64,000 nucleotides of DNA from Flavobacteriaceae bacterium (GCA_028284005.1 JANQSO010000007.1:124001-188000); one strand, 5' to 3'; shown: positions 36,438-45,883, numbered from the stretch's first letter. Numbers and translations: made by a program. Notes: generated by a model not told the origin, from the letters alone.

Positions 36438-36992
36438 ATGGCTCTTACTCCATCAAATATGATTTCCTTAGGTACCGCAGCACCGGATTTTACCTTACTG
36501 GATACTATTACTTCAAAACCTGTTAGTTTACAGAATATTCGTGGCGAAAAAGGGACCGTAGTAATGTTCATCTGTAATCACTGTCCATTTGTAAAGCATG
36601 TGAATGAAGAGATTGTTCGTCTTGCCAATGATTACCGTGTAACGGGCTTTGGTTTTGTTGCGATTAGTAGTAATGATATTGAGAACTATCCGGAAGACAG
36701 TCCTGATAAAATGTGGGAAGTTGCCCGAAAACACAACTATAGTTTTCCATACTTATATGATGAAACACAGGAAGTAGCAAAAGCTTATGATGCTGCCTGC
36801 ACCCCGGATTTTTATTTGTTTGATGATGAATTGAAGCTGGTGTACCGTGGGCAACTGGATAATTCCCGCCCCGGAAATGGTATTCCCGTAAACGGAAGAG
36901 ACCTTCGGGAGGCCCTGGATAACATTCTTAACAATCACCCACAGCGAGAAGATCAAAAGCCAAGCATAGGGTGTAATATCAAATGGAAATAA
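36438..36992 (+). CDS. Thioredoxin-like/redoxin family protein
   Basis: 184 residues, cytoplasmic, with a thioredoxin fold of the AhpC/TSA-redoxin group: GTAAPDFTLLD at the N-terminus, VVMFICNHCPFVKH with a CNHCP active-site motif (about residue 48), and the cis-Pro segment ACTPDFYLFD. The CxxCP order is unlike classical peroxiredoxins (PxxxTxxC) and matches a widespread thioredoxin-family subgroup of unknown substrate. The C-terminal SIGCNIKWK contains another Cys. Its stop abuts the stop of the convergent gene. Confidence 0.9.
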   Translation: MALTPSNMISLGTAAPDFTLLDTITSKPVSLQNIRGEKGTVVMFICNHCPFVKHVNEEIVRLANDYRVTGFGFVAISSNDIENYPEDSPDKMWEVARKHNYSFPYLYDETQEVAKAYDAACTPDFYLFDDELKLVYRGQLDNSRPGNGIPVNGRDLREALDNILNNHPQREDQKPSIGCNIKWK

Positions 36993-37001
36993 TTATTTCC
37001 A
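36984..37001. repeat. 18-bp perfect palindrome across two abutting stop codons
   Basis: TGGAAATAATTATTTCCA is self-complementary. Read on either strand it encodes Trp-Lys-stop, so both convergent proteins end in WK and their stop codons touch (36990-36992 and 36993-36995). No T-tract follows, so a terminator role is uncertain. Confidence 0.85.
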
Positions 37002-37529
37002 ACCTTTTTGGGTCAATAAATTTTCAATATGCGCATAGTGGTGATTACTGTGCCAAGCGTAAATTCCTGTAGCTTCAGCCAAAGAAATATGTTTATTCCC
37101 ATCCGGGTGAATAAATTCTTTCTGAAATTCTACATAGGTAAGTCCTTTCAGTAAAAAGACCAGTTTAGCATGAAGTGCTTTTATGGAAACTAAAGACATT
37201 TCAATGGGTGCAGCTTTATAATCATATAACTCTGCCCATTTTTTTTCATTATACGCTTTAATGGTAGGCGTATCTTCTGTCAGTGTCCATTTAAATCGTG
37301 TATAGCTATTGTGGTGACTGTCATAAATATGGTGTATCACCTGCTTTACGGTCCAACCATCAGGGCGATAAGGTGTGTTTAATTGCTCTTCGGAAAGAGA
37401 TGCGACCAACTTGGAGAGCCTGTTTGGAAAATGTTCCAAAATAGAGATCCAGGCTTCTAAGATTTCATGAGTAATGTTTGACGGGCAATGAAATTTGCCG
37501 ATGGGGTATTTCAATTTTTCCATATCCAT
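36993..37529 (-). CDS. YfiT/DinB-family metal-dependent transferase-like protein
   Basis: 178 residues, four-helix DinB/YfiT fold. Likely metal-binding His: VIHHIYDSHHNSY (about residue 62) and AWHSNHHYAHI near the C-terminus, the three-His arrangement seen in YfiT/BstA. The N-terminal YPIGKF is typical of the YfiT group, some of which are bacillithiol S-transferases. The ATG at 37529 is chosen; the frame could start at a TTG at 37559, but that region forms the terminator of the upstream PPIase gene. Confidence 0.88.
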   Translation of the reverse strand: MDMEKLKYPIGKFHCPSNITHEILEAWISILEHFPNRLSKLVASLSEEQLNTPYRPDGWTVKQVIHHIYDSHHNSYTRFKWTLTEDTPTIKAYNEKKWAELYDYKAAPIEMSLVSIKALHAKLVFLLKGLTYVEFQKEFIHPDGNKHISLAEATGIYAWHSNHHYAHIENLLTQKGWK

Positions 37530-37542
37530 AGCATAAAAATAC

Positions 37543-37570
37543 GAAACGCCCCGGTTCAACGAGGCGTTTC
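37543..37570 (-). terminator. Terminator of the cyclophilin-FKBP gene
   Basis: 8-bp stem GAAACGCC (37543-37550) and GGCGTTTC (37563-37570), 12-base loop, followed on the minus strand by GTATTTTTATG. Confidence 0.7.
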
Positions 37571-37591
37571 AATCAATATATTTATGGAAAT

Positions 37592-38524
37592 TTATTTTAC
37601 GTCCATTAATTCAACATCAAAAACCAAAGTTGCATTAGGAGGGATCACGCCACCGGCTCCTTGTGCTCCATAGGCTAAATGTGGAGGGATCACAAAACGT
37701 GCCTTATCTCCTACCTGTAAAAGTCCAATTCCTTCATCCCAGCCTGCAATCACATTTCCCATTCCTAAAGGAAATTCAATAGGGTTGCCTCTTTTGTATG
37801 AATTATCAAATTCACCACCATCTGCAAACATTCCTTTGTAATGAACTCCTACGGTCTTTCCTTTTTCAGCCTTAGCTCCTTCTCCTTTTTGAATGATCTG
37901 GTATCTCAGACCGCTTTCGGTTGCTTCAAAACCTTCAGAAATTGAAGTCAGTAATTCTTCCTGCGCTCTTTTAGCAGCTGCTTCACGTTCGGCTTTGGCA
38001 CCATTGAATTGTCTGAAACTTTCCACGGCATTCCAGTTTTTTGCCGCTTCTCCTTCGCGAAGGATCTCCACTTTCTGCATGGTATCACCCTGTGCAATAC
38101 TATCTACTACATCCTGTCCTTCCACAACATGCCCAAAAACGGTATGGTTGTTATCTAACCACGGTGTTGGGACATGCGTAATAAAGAATTGACTTCCATT
38201 AGTTCCTTTTCCGGCATTAGCCATTGATAATACGCCGGGTGCATCGTGCTTTAGATCAGGATGAAATTCATCATCAAAGTTGTACCCCGGTCCTCCGGCT
38301 CCCGTTCCGTTAGGGTCTCCCCCCTGGATCATAAAATCCGGGATCACTCTGTGAAACGTCAATCCATCATAATATGGAGTGCCCTGAGGCTGTGCCGAGT
38401 TTTCCAGGTCTCCTTCGGCGAGGGCAACAAAGTTACCTACTGTTCCGGGAGTTTTATCATAGGTAAGTTTTATTAAAATAGTTCCTTTTTCAGTAGAGAA
38501 TTTTGCGTATATACCGTCTTGCAT
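37592..38524 (-). CDS. Dual-family peptidyl-prolyl isomerase, cyclophilin-FKBP fusion
   Basis: 310 residues without signal peptide. The N-terminal cyclophilin domain (about 1-150) has [15 protein letters not shown] with catalytic Arg, GSQFFIT and the W of [12 protein letters not shown] charged helical linker (about 160-195, [14 protein letters not shown]) leads to a C-terminal FKBP domain (about 200-310) with [32 protein letters not shown] and IPPHLAYG. The order cyclophilin then FKBP is the CFBP class described for Flavobacterium johnsoniae. Both active sites look complete. Cytoplasmic protein folding is the likely role. -7 box at 38547-38554. Confidence 0.95.
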   Translation of the reverse strand: MQDGIYAKFSTEKGTILIKLTYDKTPGTVGNFVALAEGDLENSAQPQGTPYYDGLTFHRVIPDFMIQGGDPNGTGAGGPGYNFDDEFHPDLKHDAPGVLSMANAGKGTNGSQFFITHVPTPWLDNNHTVFGHVVEGQDVVDSIAQGDTMQKVEILREGEAAKNWNAVESFRQFNGAKAEREAAAKRAQEELLTSISEGFEATESGLRYQIIQKGEGAKAEKGKTVGVHYKGMFADGGEFDNSYKRGNPIEFPLGMGNVIAGWDEGIGLLQVGDKARFVIPPHLAYGAQGAGGVIPPNATLVFDVELMDVK

Positions 38525-38546
38525 ATTTCTTTTTTTAAATGAAGCG

Positions 38547-38554
38547 CAAAGGTA
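38547..38554 (-). promoter_or_regulatory. -7 box of the cyclophilin-FKBP gene
   Basis: TACCTTTG on the minus strand, exact TAnnTTTG match, 22 bases before the ATG. No matching -33 at 19-21 bases. Confidence 0.4.
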
Positions 38555-38604
38555 AGAAAATTAGAATCAAAACTTTTAACTCCATTAAGTGAATATATAA
38601 AGTT

Positions 38605-38612
38605 TATATTTG
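38605..38612 (+). promoter_or_regulatory. Possible -7 box of the serine hydrolase gene
   Basis: TATATTTG matches TAnnTTTG; it lies 72 bases before the ATG at 38685 and lacks a clear -33 element. Confidence 0.3.
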
Positions 38613-38684
38613 TTTTCGTATAGTATATTGCACATGATTGCCAGCTTCTTTTGGAAACAGTTAAATTAGAAAATTTTAAATGTC

Positions 38685-39809
38685 ATGGAACTAAAATTAT
38701 TGAAAGTAAGACACTTCAACATATTTCTAATTATGCTATTAATTTCCTTCATAAGTTGTAAACATGAAAAAGATAAAAACGTTGAAAAAACAGAATTTGA
38801 AAGTTCAATTGTAAAAAATGAGCTTGGAAAAAGAATAGATTCTTTATTGAATGAAGAGAAGGCCAGAGGATTCTCGGGTTCGGTTCTAGTTGCTACCAAA
38901 GAAGATATAATTTTAAAAAAGGGATATGGGTTTACAGATTCTACAAAATCGGTTCCCATTGAACACAATACGAAATTCTATATTGCTTCTACCACAAAAG
39001 GAATTACAGGTGTGGTTGCTATCTTAGCTGAAGAAAATAATATTATCTCTCTGGACAGTCCTTTAAAAGACCTTTTACAAGACGTAAGTCCTCCTTTCTC
39101 CGAAATGACCTTACATAGTATGTTAACTCATACTTCGGGCCTGCGTGCTAACTACAAAAGCTTTGGATCACTTACCCCCGAAGATAATATCTCGTTGGTC
39201 TATGACAATGATGTTTTGGATAATGAATTCAATTATACCGGTGCCGGTTATTGGTTTACTGCAGCTGTAATTGAAAAATTATCCGGGAACAGCTATGAAA
39301 GTTTTGTAAGAGAAAAGCTATTTGATAAACTCCAGATGCAGGAAACAAATTTTTGGTTTGAGGTAAATGAAAATGACAATAAAGAATTTGCCCAAAAACT
39401 TGAAAAATTTCCTCCGGAAGGCGAAACTGCTCCAAATTGGGGATATATGGCATCAGGTGGAGTTATAAGCAATGTAGGTGACCTGTATAAATACCAGAAC
39501 TATATTTTTAGTGATGATTTTGGTGAGGAAAAAAGAGCAAAATTATTTGGGCCCCATATAACACTTAACAGCGGAATTGAAATAGGTTACGGCTGGTATA
39601 AAACCAAAACAGACAGAGATACTAACGAGTATTGGTCCAGGGGCGGGGAATCCTTTGGGCACAATGCTTCCATACGTTATTTCGTTGATGAGGACGTAGT
39701 TATTATAATAGTAACGAATTGTGGTGACTTGGAAGGCGACTCAGTCGAAGCAAATCGTTCGGTAAGTAATAAAATTGAAGAACTGGTATTTAATTCGCCA
39801 CCTCACTAA
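38685..39809 (+). CDS. Class C beta-lactamase-like serine hydrolase, lipoprotein
   Basis: 374 residues. A hydrophobic N-terminus with lipobox LISFISC (Cys about residue 25). Serine hydrolase domain: SxxK motif in YIASTTKGI (nucleophile Ser, about residue 102), LTHTSGL, and a YxN-like position in FNYTGAGYW; the third motif is probably SRGGESFGHNA. The family includes D-aminopeptidases, esterases and penicillin-binding-protein-like enzymes, so antibiotic resistance should not be assumed. Its 3' end overlaps convergent recQ by 20 bases. Confidence 0.9.
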   Translation: MELKLLKVRHFNIFLIMLLISFISCKHEKDKNVEKTEFESSIVKNELGKRIDSLLNEEKARGFSGSVLVATKEDIILKKGYGFTDSTKSVPIEHNTKFYIASTTKGITGVVAILAEENNIISLDSPLKDLLQDVSPPFSEMTLHSMLTHTSGLRANYKSFGSLTPEDNISLVYDNDVLDNEFNYTGAGYWFTAAVIEKLSGNSYESFVREKLFDKLQMQETNFWFEVNENDNKEFAQKLEKFPPEGETAPNWGYMASGGVISNVGDLYKYQNYIFSDDFGEEKRAKLFGPHITLNSGIEIGYGWYKTKTDRDTNEYWSRGGESFGHNASIRYFVDEDVVIIIVTNCGDLEGDSVEANRSVSNKIEELVFNSPPH

Positions 39810-41982
39810 TAAATTTGATACGATACAGGCGAAGTTCTTCCAGGTCGTAATCACCGTCAAACTCATCCATGGCATCTTCTATCTTATCGGTTTCGGCCTC
39901 TAGAAAATATTCATGAATTTCTTCCTGCTGATCTTCATCAAGAATATCATCGATCCAGTAGTTGATATTTAGTTTGGTCCCGCTATAGACAATAGCTTCC
40001 ATTTCTTTGATAAAATCCTGCATATCCAATCCTTTAGCAGAAGCAATATCATCCAAAGGTAATTTTCTATCCACATTCTGTATGATATATAGTTTAAGGG
40101 CACTATTGGTCCCCGTGGATTTTACCACAAAATCATCCGGCCTCATAATATCATTTTCCTCTACATAGCTGCTAATAAGCTCTACAAACGATGCTCCGTA
40201 TTTTTTTGCCTTCCCTTCTCCCACTCCATGTACATTGGAAAGTTCTTCTAAAGTTATAGGGTATTTAAGTGCCATATCTTCCAAAGACGGATCCTGAAAT
40301 ATCACAAACGGAGGGAGGTCCAGTTTATCTGCTACCTTTTTACGTTCTGCTTTTAATAACTTGAACAGATTCTCATCTGTTGTACCACCTCCTTTTTGTG
40401 CCACGACAATAGTGTCATCATTTGCTTCGGTATAAGAGTGGTCTTCTGTCATCAAAAATGATGTAGGTGAATTTATAAACTCCCTGCCTCTTTTTGTGAG
40501 TTTAATAATTCCATAGGTTTCTATATCTTTTTTAAGATATCCCGATACCAGTAATTGCCGTAACAAAGCCATCCAAAAAGAAGGTTCTTCATCGGCCCCT
40601 ACACCAAAAAAATCTTGTGTATCGGTACGGTGCGATTTTATCAAGGCATTTACCTTACCCACCAAAACATTCACAACTTCTTTTCCTTTATACTGTTCGT
40701 TGGTCTTGGCAACTACATTCAATAAGGTCTCTGTTTCTTCTTTGGCTTCTTTTTTCTTTTTGGGGTGCCGCATATTATCGTCCATGTCTCCCCCTTCACC
40801 GGTTTCATTATCAAACTCTTCCCCAAAATAATGAAGGATGAATTTTCTTCTGGAGATAGAGGTTTCTGCAAAAGCAACGACCTCCTGGAGTAAGGCATGT
40901 CCTATTTCCTGTTCGGCAACAGGCTTTCCGCTCATAAACTTTTCAAGTTTTTCAATATCCTTATATCCGTAAAAAGCCAGACAGTGTCCTTCTCCCCCAT
41001 CACGCCCGGCACGTCCGGTTTCCTGATAATAGCTTTCTATGCTTTTAGGCATATCATTGTGGATCACAAAACGAACATCCGGTTTATCAATACCCATTCC
41101 AAATGCAATGGTTGCCACTACGACATCTACATCTTCCATTAGGAACATGTCCTGGTGTTTTACACGGGTCTTAGCATCTAAACCGGCATGGTAGGGTACT
41201 GCTTTTATTCCGTTTACCTGAAGCGTTTGTGCTAATTCTTCTACCCTTTTACGGCTTAAGCAATAGATAATACCGCTTTTGCCTTCATTTTGTTTTACAA
41301 AGCGAGTGATATCCGAATCGATATTCTTCGTCTTTGGACGGATCTCATAATATAAATTAGGACGGTTGAAAGATGCTTTAAAGGTATTTGCATCCTGGAT
41401 TCCCAGGTTCTTCAAAATATCTTCCTGAACTTTAGGTGTCGCGGTGGCTGTTAAACCAATAATGGGAATTTCATCACCAATACGTTTAATAATATTGCGA
41501 AGGTTACGATATTCCGGCCTGAAATCATGCCCCCATTCGCTAATACAGTGTGCTTCATCTATAGCGACAAAAGATATTCTTACTGAATTCAAAAACGCTA
41601 CATTCTCTTCCTTGGTAAGTGATTCCGGAGCGACATATAATAATTTTGTGATCCCGTTGGTTATATCACTTTTTACTTTTTTGATTTCAGTTTTATTGAG
41701 AGAAGAATTAAGAACGTGGGCAATCCCTTCTTCCGAAGAAAGCGCGCGTAAAGCATCTACCTGATTTTTCATCAAAGCAATTAGAGGGGAAACCACAATA
41801 GCGGTACCTTCTTTTATTAATGCGGGAAGTTGATAACAAAGTGATTTACCACCTCCCGTTGGCATAATTACAAAAGTGTTGTTGTTATTAAGTACACTTT
41901 TAATAACATCTTCCTGAAGCCCCTTAAACCGGGTAAATCCAAAAAATTTCTTGAGTGCTGCGTAAATATCTATTTCAGCCAC
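39790..41982 (-). CDS. recQ: ATP-dependent DNA helicase RecQ
   Basis: 730 residues. Helicase motifs: MPTGGGKSLCYQLPAL (Walker A), AIDEAHCISEWGHDFRPEY (Walker B and the RecQ aromatic loop), TATATP, and QETGRAGRDG (motif VI). The RQC region and a C-terminal HRDC-like domain (YPITLEELSNVHGVGEGKAKKYG) follow. An insert rich in Lys and Glu lies around residues 395-420. The zinc-binding Cys set of E. coli RecQ is not obvious. The start is a GTG at 41982; an in-frame stop lies five codons upstream, and the first internal ATG is inside Walker A. Confidence 0.96.
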   Translation of the reverse strand: MAEIDIYAALKKFFGFTRFKGLQEDVIKSVLNNNNTFVIMPTGGGKSLCYQLPALIKEGTAIVVSPLIALMKNQVDALRALSSEEGIAHVLNSSLNKTEIKKVKSDITNGITKLLYVAPESLTKEENVAFLNSVRISFVAIDEAHCISEWGHDFRPEYRNLRNIIKRIGDEIPIIGLTATATPKVQEDILKNLGIQDANTFKASFNRPNLYYEIRPKTKNIDSDITRFVKQNEGKSGIIYCLSRKRVEELAQTLQVNGIKAVPYHAGLDAKTRVKHQDMFLMEDVDVVVATIAFGMGIDKPDVRFVIHNDMPKSIESYYQETGRAGRDGGEGHCLAFYGYKDIEKLEKFMSGKPVAEQEIGHALLQEVVAFAETSISRRKFILHYFGEEFDNETGEGGDMDDNMRHPKKKKEAKEETETLLNVVAKTNEQYKGKEVVNVLVGKVNALIKSHRTDTQDFFGVGADEEPSFWMALLRQLLVSGYLKKDIETYGIIKLTKRGREFINSPTSFLMTEDHSYTEANDDTIVVAQKGGGTTDENLFKLLKAERKKVADKLDLPPFVIFQDPSLEDMALKYPITLEELSNVHGVGEGKAKKYGASFVELISSYVEENDIMRPDDFVVKSTGTNSALKLYIIQNVDRKLPLDDIASAKGLDMQDFIKEMEAIVYSGTKLNINYWIDDILDEDQQEEIHEYFLEAETDKIEDAMDEFDGDYDLEELRLYRIKFISEVAN

Positions 41983-42100
41983 GCTGCTTATATGCTTTTA
42001 AGTTTAATACAATGCATAAGGTTTTGCTATTATAATTGCGTATACAGGGGAACAATTGTAATTTTGCAACCAATATGGTAAAACTGTATCTATAAAATGT

Positions 42101-42140
42101 AATGCGAACATTATAAATTTCAATATTTTCTGTTCGCATT
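42101..42140. repeat. 10-bp inverted repeat between recQ and kdsD
   Basis: AATGCGAACA (42101-42110) and TGTTCGCATT (42131-42140) are perfect complements separated by a 20-base AT-rich spacer (arm centres 30 bases apart). It is in the divergent upstream region, 51 bases before the kdsD start. It could be an operator for a dimeric regulator or a leader hairpin. Confidence 0.6.
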
Positions 42141-42191
42141 CTAAATATACTAATTTCTGAAACAGTTACAAACTATTAAAAGTGTAAAATT

Positions 42192-43157
42192 TTGAACGAA
42201 CAAGCCCGTATCATTTCGGTCGCAAAGAAAACCATTGAAACCGAAAGCAAGGCCATAATGTACCTTGCCGAATTAGTAAATAATGAATTTGCCGATGCTG
42301 TAAGCTACATATATCAATCCAAAGGTAGAGTAATTATTACCGGAATAGGTAAAAGCGCGAACATTGCCACAAAAATTGTGGCCACTTTAAACTCAACCGG
42401 AACTCCTGCTATTTTTATGCACGCTGCAGATGCTATTCATGGTGACCTGGGTACCATCCAGGAAAATGACACTGTGATCTGCATATCAAAAAGCGGAAAT
42501 ACTCCCGAAATAAAGGTGTTGGTTCCTCTTATTAAGGCCATCGGTAATAAAATAATCGGAATAACTTCAAACAAAGATTCTTTCTTAGGGCAACAGGCCG
42601 ATTATATTCTGGATGCCTATGTTGAAAAAGAAGCCTGCCCTAATAACCTTGCCCCTACCACCAGTACGACTGCACAATTGGTAATTGGTGATGCTTTGGC
42701 AATGTGTCTATTGGAATTACGCGGATTTTCAAGTAAGGACTTTGCTAAATTTCATCCGGGAGGATCACTTGGTAAAAAACTATATTTACGGGTAAGCGAC
42801 CTTACTTCCCTGAATGAAAAACCACAGGTACATCCCAACACCGATGTAAAAAATGTAATAGTTGAGATCTCTGAAAAAATGCTTGGTGTGACTGCTGTGG
42901 TTGAAGACAATAAAATTGTAGGTATCATTACCGATGGAGACCTGCGTAGAATGCTCACCCGTGTGGATTCCTTTGCCGGACTTACGGCAAAAGATATTAT
43001 GACACAAAATCCAAAGATCATTGCTAATGATGCAATGGCTGTTGAGGCAATGGAGCTAATGGATACAAATGGTATCACACAATTATTGGCCGAAAACGAA
43101 GGAAGTTATAGCGGTGTAGTACATATTCACAATCTAACCAAAGAAGGTATTATTTAA
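42192..43157 (+). CDS. kdsD: Arabinose-5-phosphate isomerase (KpsF/GutQ family)
   Basis: 321 residues. An N-terminal SIS domain (about 40-185: GRVIITGIGKSANIATKI, SKSGNTPEI, TTSTTAQLVIGDALA) and two C-terminal CBS repeats (about 205-320). It converts ribulose 5-phosphate to arabinose 5-phosphate for KDO synthesis in the lipopolysaccharide core. The start is a TTG at 42192: an in-frame stop lies five codons upstream and no ATG occurs before residue 23. The stop overlaps the tatC start (TAATG). It heads an envelope-related unit with tatC and lptB. Confidence 0.95.
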   Translation: MNEQARIISVAKKTIETESKAIMYLAELVNNEFADAVSYIYQSKGRVIITGIGKSANIATKIVATLNSTGTPAIFMHAADAIHGDLGTIQENDTVICISKSGNTPEIKVLVPLIKAIGNKIIGITSNKDSFLGQQADYILDAYVEKEACPNNLAPTTSTTAQLVIGDALAMCLLELRGFSSKDFAKFHPGGSLGKKLYLRVSDLTSLNEKPQVHPNTDVKNVIVEISEKMLGVTAVVEDNKIVGIITDGDLRRMLTRVDSFAGLTAKDIMTQNPKIIANDAMAVEAMELMDTNGITQLLAENEGSYSGVVHIHNLTKEGII

Positions 43158-43999
43158 TGGCAGCTAAAAAAAGGATTTCTAATGTTGGTAAAGAGATGTC
43201 TTTTCTCGATCATCTGGAAGAATTGCGTTGGCACCTTATTCGTTCGACGGTTGCGATCGTGATCTTTGGAGGGGTAGCCTTTATTGCCAAGGATTTTATC
43301 TTTGACGTACTGTTATTTGGACCAAAAAAGGCCGATTTCCCTACCTATAAACTTCTTTGTGCCGCAGCACGTTTTCTAGGTTTTGAAGATAGTTTTTGTT
43401 TTTCAGAGCTTCCTTTCAGAATACAAAGTAGAACCATGGCAGGGCAGTTTTCTGCGCATATCTGGACCTCAATCACTGCAGGTTTCATCATTGCATTCCC
43501 ATACGTCCTTTGGGAGTTCTGGCGCTTTATAAGCCCCGGTTTACATGATAACGAACGTAAAACAAGCCGTGGTTTTATTATTGTAGCTTCAATATTATTC
43601 TTTATTGGTGTATTATTTGGGTATTATGTGGTAACCCCTTTATCTATTAATTTTTTGGGAAGTTATCAGGTGAGCGAACAGGTTTTCAACGACTTCGACC
43701 TAAGTAGTTATATCTCTTTAGTGAGGGCTTCGGTTATAGCAAGCGGACTTATTTTTGAGTTACCCATTATCATTTACTTTTTAGCCAAAGTTGGTATTGT
43801 TACTCCGCAAATATTGAGGAAGTACCGCAAGTTTGCATTGGTAATCGTTTTAATTATTTCAGCAATTATCACTCCGCCGGATATTGCAAGCCAGATCATT
43901 GTTGCTGTACCTGTAGTCGTTCTATACGAGATAAGTATTTTTATCGCCAAAGGAGTTATTAAAAGACAGAACAAAAAAGCAAAAGCAAATGTCACATAA
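43157..43999 (+). CDS. tatC: Sec-independent protein translocase TatC
   Basis: 280 residues with six predicted membrane helices. The cytoplasmic N-terminus has MSFLDHLEELRWHLIRS, the signal-binding TatC motif, and the loop after helix 2 has FPYVLWEFWRFISPGL. IITPPDIASQI before the last helix is also typical. TatC recognises twin-arginine signals. No tatA is in the window and none of the genes here has an obvious twin-arginine signal. Compared with E. coli TatC there is an insertion of about 40 residues after helix 1 (CAAARFLGFEDSFCFSEL). Confidence 0.96.
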   Translation: MAAKKRISNVGKEMSFLDHLEELRWHLIRSTVAIVIFGGVAFIAKDFIFDVLLFGPKKADFPTYKLLCAAARFLGFEDSFCFSELPFRIQSRTMAGQFSAHIWTSITAGFIIAFPYVLWEFWRFISPGLHDNERKTSRGFIIVASILFFIGVLFGYYVVTPLSINFLGSYQVSEQVFNDFDLSSYISLVRASVIASGLIFELPIIIYFLAKVGIVTPQILRKYRKFALVIVLIISAIITPPDIASQIIVAVPVVVLYEISIFIAKGVIKRQNKKAKANVT

Positions 44000-44339
44000 T
44001 ATTGTAGAAGAATTCAATGCCTATCGCTCCAAGATGAATGAAAAGTTACTGGAGGACAATAACAAGATCATCAAACGAATCTTCAATCTGGATACTAATG
44101 CTTTTACCGAAGGTGCTTTACCTAAGAAAACAAAAGAGTTATTGGGCCTGGGCAATTCAATGGTGTTGCGTTGTGATGATTGTGTTCGGTATCATTTGGA
44201 AGAATGCCATACGGTTGGAGCATCAAGAGAAGAGGTAATGGAGGCTTTGAGTATTTCACTTTTAATTGGCGGTACAATTGTAATACCACATCTGCGAAGA
44301 GCTTATGAATATTGGGAAGCCTTAGAAAATCAGAAATAA
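43989..44339 (+). CDS. AhpD-like/carboxymuconolactone decarboxylase-family protein
   Basis: 116 residues, all-helical CMD fold. The active-site motif is VLRCDDCVRYHLEEC: CxxC with the conserved His six residues beyond the second Cys region, as in AhpD-type peroxidase adaptors. The C-terminal half has the typical ASREEVMEAL segment. It probably acts as a thiol redox protein in the cytoplasm. Overlaps tatC by 11 bases, so the two are co-translated. Confidence 0.9.
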   Translation: MSHNIVEEFNAYRSKMNEKLLEDNNKIIKRIFNLDTNAFTEGALPKKTKELLGLGNSMVLRCDDCVRYHLEECHTVGASREEVMEALSISLLIGGTIVIPHLRRAYEYWEALENQK

Positions 44340-44402
44340 TTGTTTTTTCTTCGTGAAATTATATAGTACTTTTAACGTTTACGCTACTGAAACAATCCAT
44401 TA

Positions 44403-45143
44403 ATGAAATTAAAAGCCGAAAATCTTATAAAATCCTATAAAGGTCGGAAGGTGGTAAAAGGAATCACCGTAGAAGTGAATCAAGGCGAGATCGTTGGTCT
44501 TTTAGGCCCTAATGGTGCTGGTAAAACCACTTCCTTTTATATGATCGTAGGGTTGATAAAACCAAATGGTGGAAGAATTTTTCTGGAAGGTACGGAGATC
44601 ACCAATTACCCTATGTACAAGCGTGCCCAAAACGGGATTGGATATCTGGCACAGGAAGCTTCGGTATTCAGAAAACTAAGTGTTGAGGACAATATCCTAA
44701 GCGTTTTGCAATTGACCAAACTTTCCAAAAAAGAACAGGAAATGAAAATGGAAACTCTCATTGAAGAGTTTGGATTGGGGCATATTCGCAAAAATCGCGG
44801 TGATCTGCTTAGTGGTGGGGAACGACGGCGTACAGAAATTGCCCGTGCCTTAGCTACAGATCCTCATTTTATACTTCTCGACGAACCTTTTGCAGGGGTA
44901 GACCCGGTCGCTGTTGAAGACATCCAGCGTATTGTGGCTCAATTAAAGAATAAAAATATTGGTATACTCATTACCGACCATAACGTACAGGAAACCCTTG
45001 CCATTACAGACAGGACCTATCTAATGTTTGAAGGAAGTATTCTAAAACATGGCGTTCCTGAAGAACTGGCAGCAGATGAAATGGTACGTAAAGTATATTT
45101 GGGAAGGAATTTTGAACTTCGGAAAAAGAAATTGGAATTCTAA
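44403..45143 (+). CDS. lptB: LPS export ABC transporter ATPase LptB
   Basis: 246 residues. Walker [19 protein letters not shown]-loop [14 protein letters not shown], signature LLSGGERRR, Walker [14 protein letters not shown], and H-loop TDHNVQ. The LptB-specific segment [12 protein letters not shown] and the C-terminal [18 protein letters not shown] fit well. LptB powers extraction of LPS from the inner membrane with LptFG. 63 bases after the AhpD-like gene, in line with kdsD. Confidence 0.96.
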   Translation: MKLKAENLIKSYKGRKVVKGITVEVNQGEIVGLLGPNGAGKTTSFYMIVGLIKPNGGRIFLEGTEITNYPMYKRAQNGIGYLAQEASVFRKLSVEDNILSVLQLTKLSKKEQEMKMETLIEEFGLGHIRKNRGDLLSGGERRRTEIARALATDPHFILLDEPFAGVDPVAVEDIQRIVAQLKNKNIGILITDHNVQETLAITDRTYLMFEGSILKHGVPEELAADEMVRKVYLGRNFELRKKKLEF

Positions 45144-45883
45144 TCCGTTTTCTTGAAAATTGACAGCAAAATATATATTAAAATAACAACCGGTATTGCT
45201 ATAAACTTCAGCAATACTATAGCAACTAAACTAAGGATCAAGAACACATAGCGTATTGTATTGCTTTTAAAATCCCAGGTCTTAAATTTTAAAGCAAAGA
45301 GCTTTATTTCGGCATTTAGTAATATGCAGCTAATTACAGTCACACTTATCAAAAACCATTTATTCAGAATAATACTTTCTGCAGTTTCTGAATATTGAAA
45401 ATGTAAGATCAACGGTAAACTTAAAATCAATAAGGTATTTGCCGGAGTGGGCAATCCTATAAAACTGTTGGTTTGCCTGGTATCTACATTGAATTTTGCC
45501 AATCTATAAGCAGAAGCAACGGCTATAAGTAAACCAATAAAAGGCCAGAAACTGAAGTTTGCCGTGATCCATCCCATAGATTCGGTATTTTCCGAGAACA
45601 ATTGAAGGTTTGTTCCCTGAGTAGACAAGCTTAACATTTGTACCATTATAATTGCAGGAGCTACTCCGCTGGTAACGACATCTGCTAAAGAATCAAATTC
45701 CAATCCCACATCGCTTTGCGCTTTAAGTAATCTTGCAGCAAGGCCATCAAAAAAATCGAAGAATATACCGGAAAAAACAAAGAATGAAGCTGTGATTAAG
45801 TCGCCTGAAACAGTAAAAAGAATAGCGACGCATCCACACAATAAATTGAGGGAAGTAATAATGTTAGGGATTTGTTTTATCAT
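45140..45883 (-). CDS. pssA: CDP-diacylglycerol-serine O-phosphatidyltransferase
   Basis: 247 residues, several membrane helices. The CDP-alcohol phosphotransferase motif [23 protein letters not shown] supplies the DG..AR........G...D...D residues. N-terminal [13 protein letters not shown] is typical of PssA. It makes phosphatidylserine, precursor of phosphatidylethanolamine. Overlaps convergent lptB by four bases. Confidence 0.95.
   Translation of the reverse strand: MIKQIPNIITSLNLLCGCVAILFTVSGDLITASFFVFSGIFFDFFDGLAARLLKAQSDVGLEFDSLADVVTSGVAPAIIMVQMLSLSTQGTNLQLFSENTESMGWITANFSFWPFIGLLIAVASAYRLAKFNVDTRQTNSFIGLPTPANTLLILSLPLILHFQYSETAESIILNKWFLISVTVISCILLNAEIKLFALKFKTWDFKSNTIRYVFLILSLVAIVLLKFIAIPVVILIYILLSIFKKTD

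Noticed and set aside
38685-39809. Antibiotic-resistance beta-lactamase
   Set aside because: Class C-like fold alone is shared with esterases and aminopeptidases, and the protein is a lipoprotein without the typical AmpC context.
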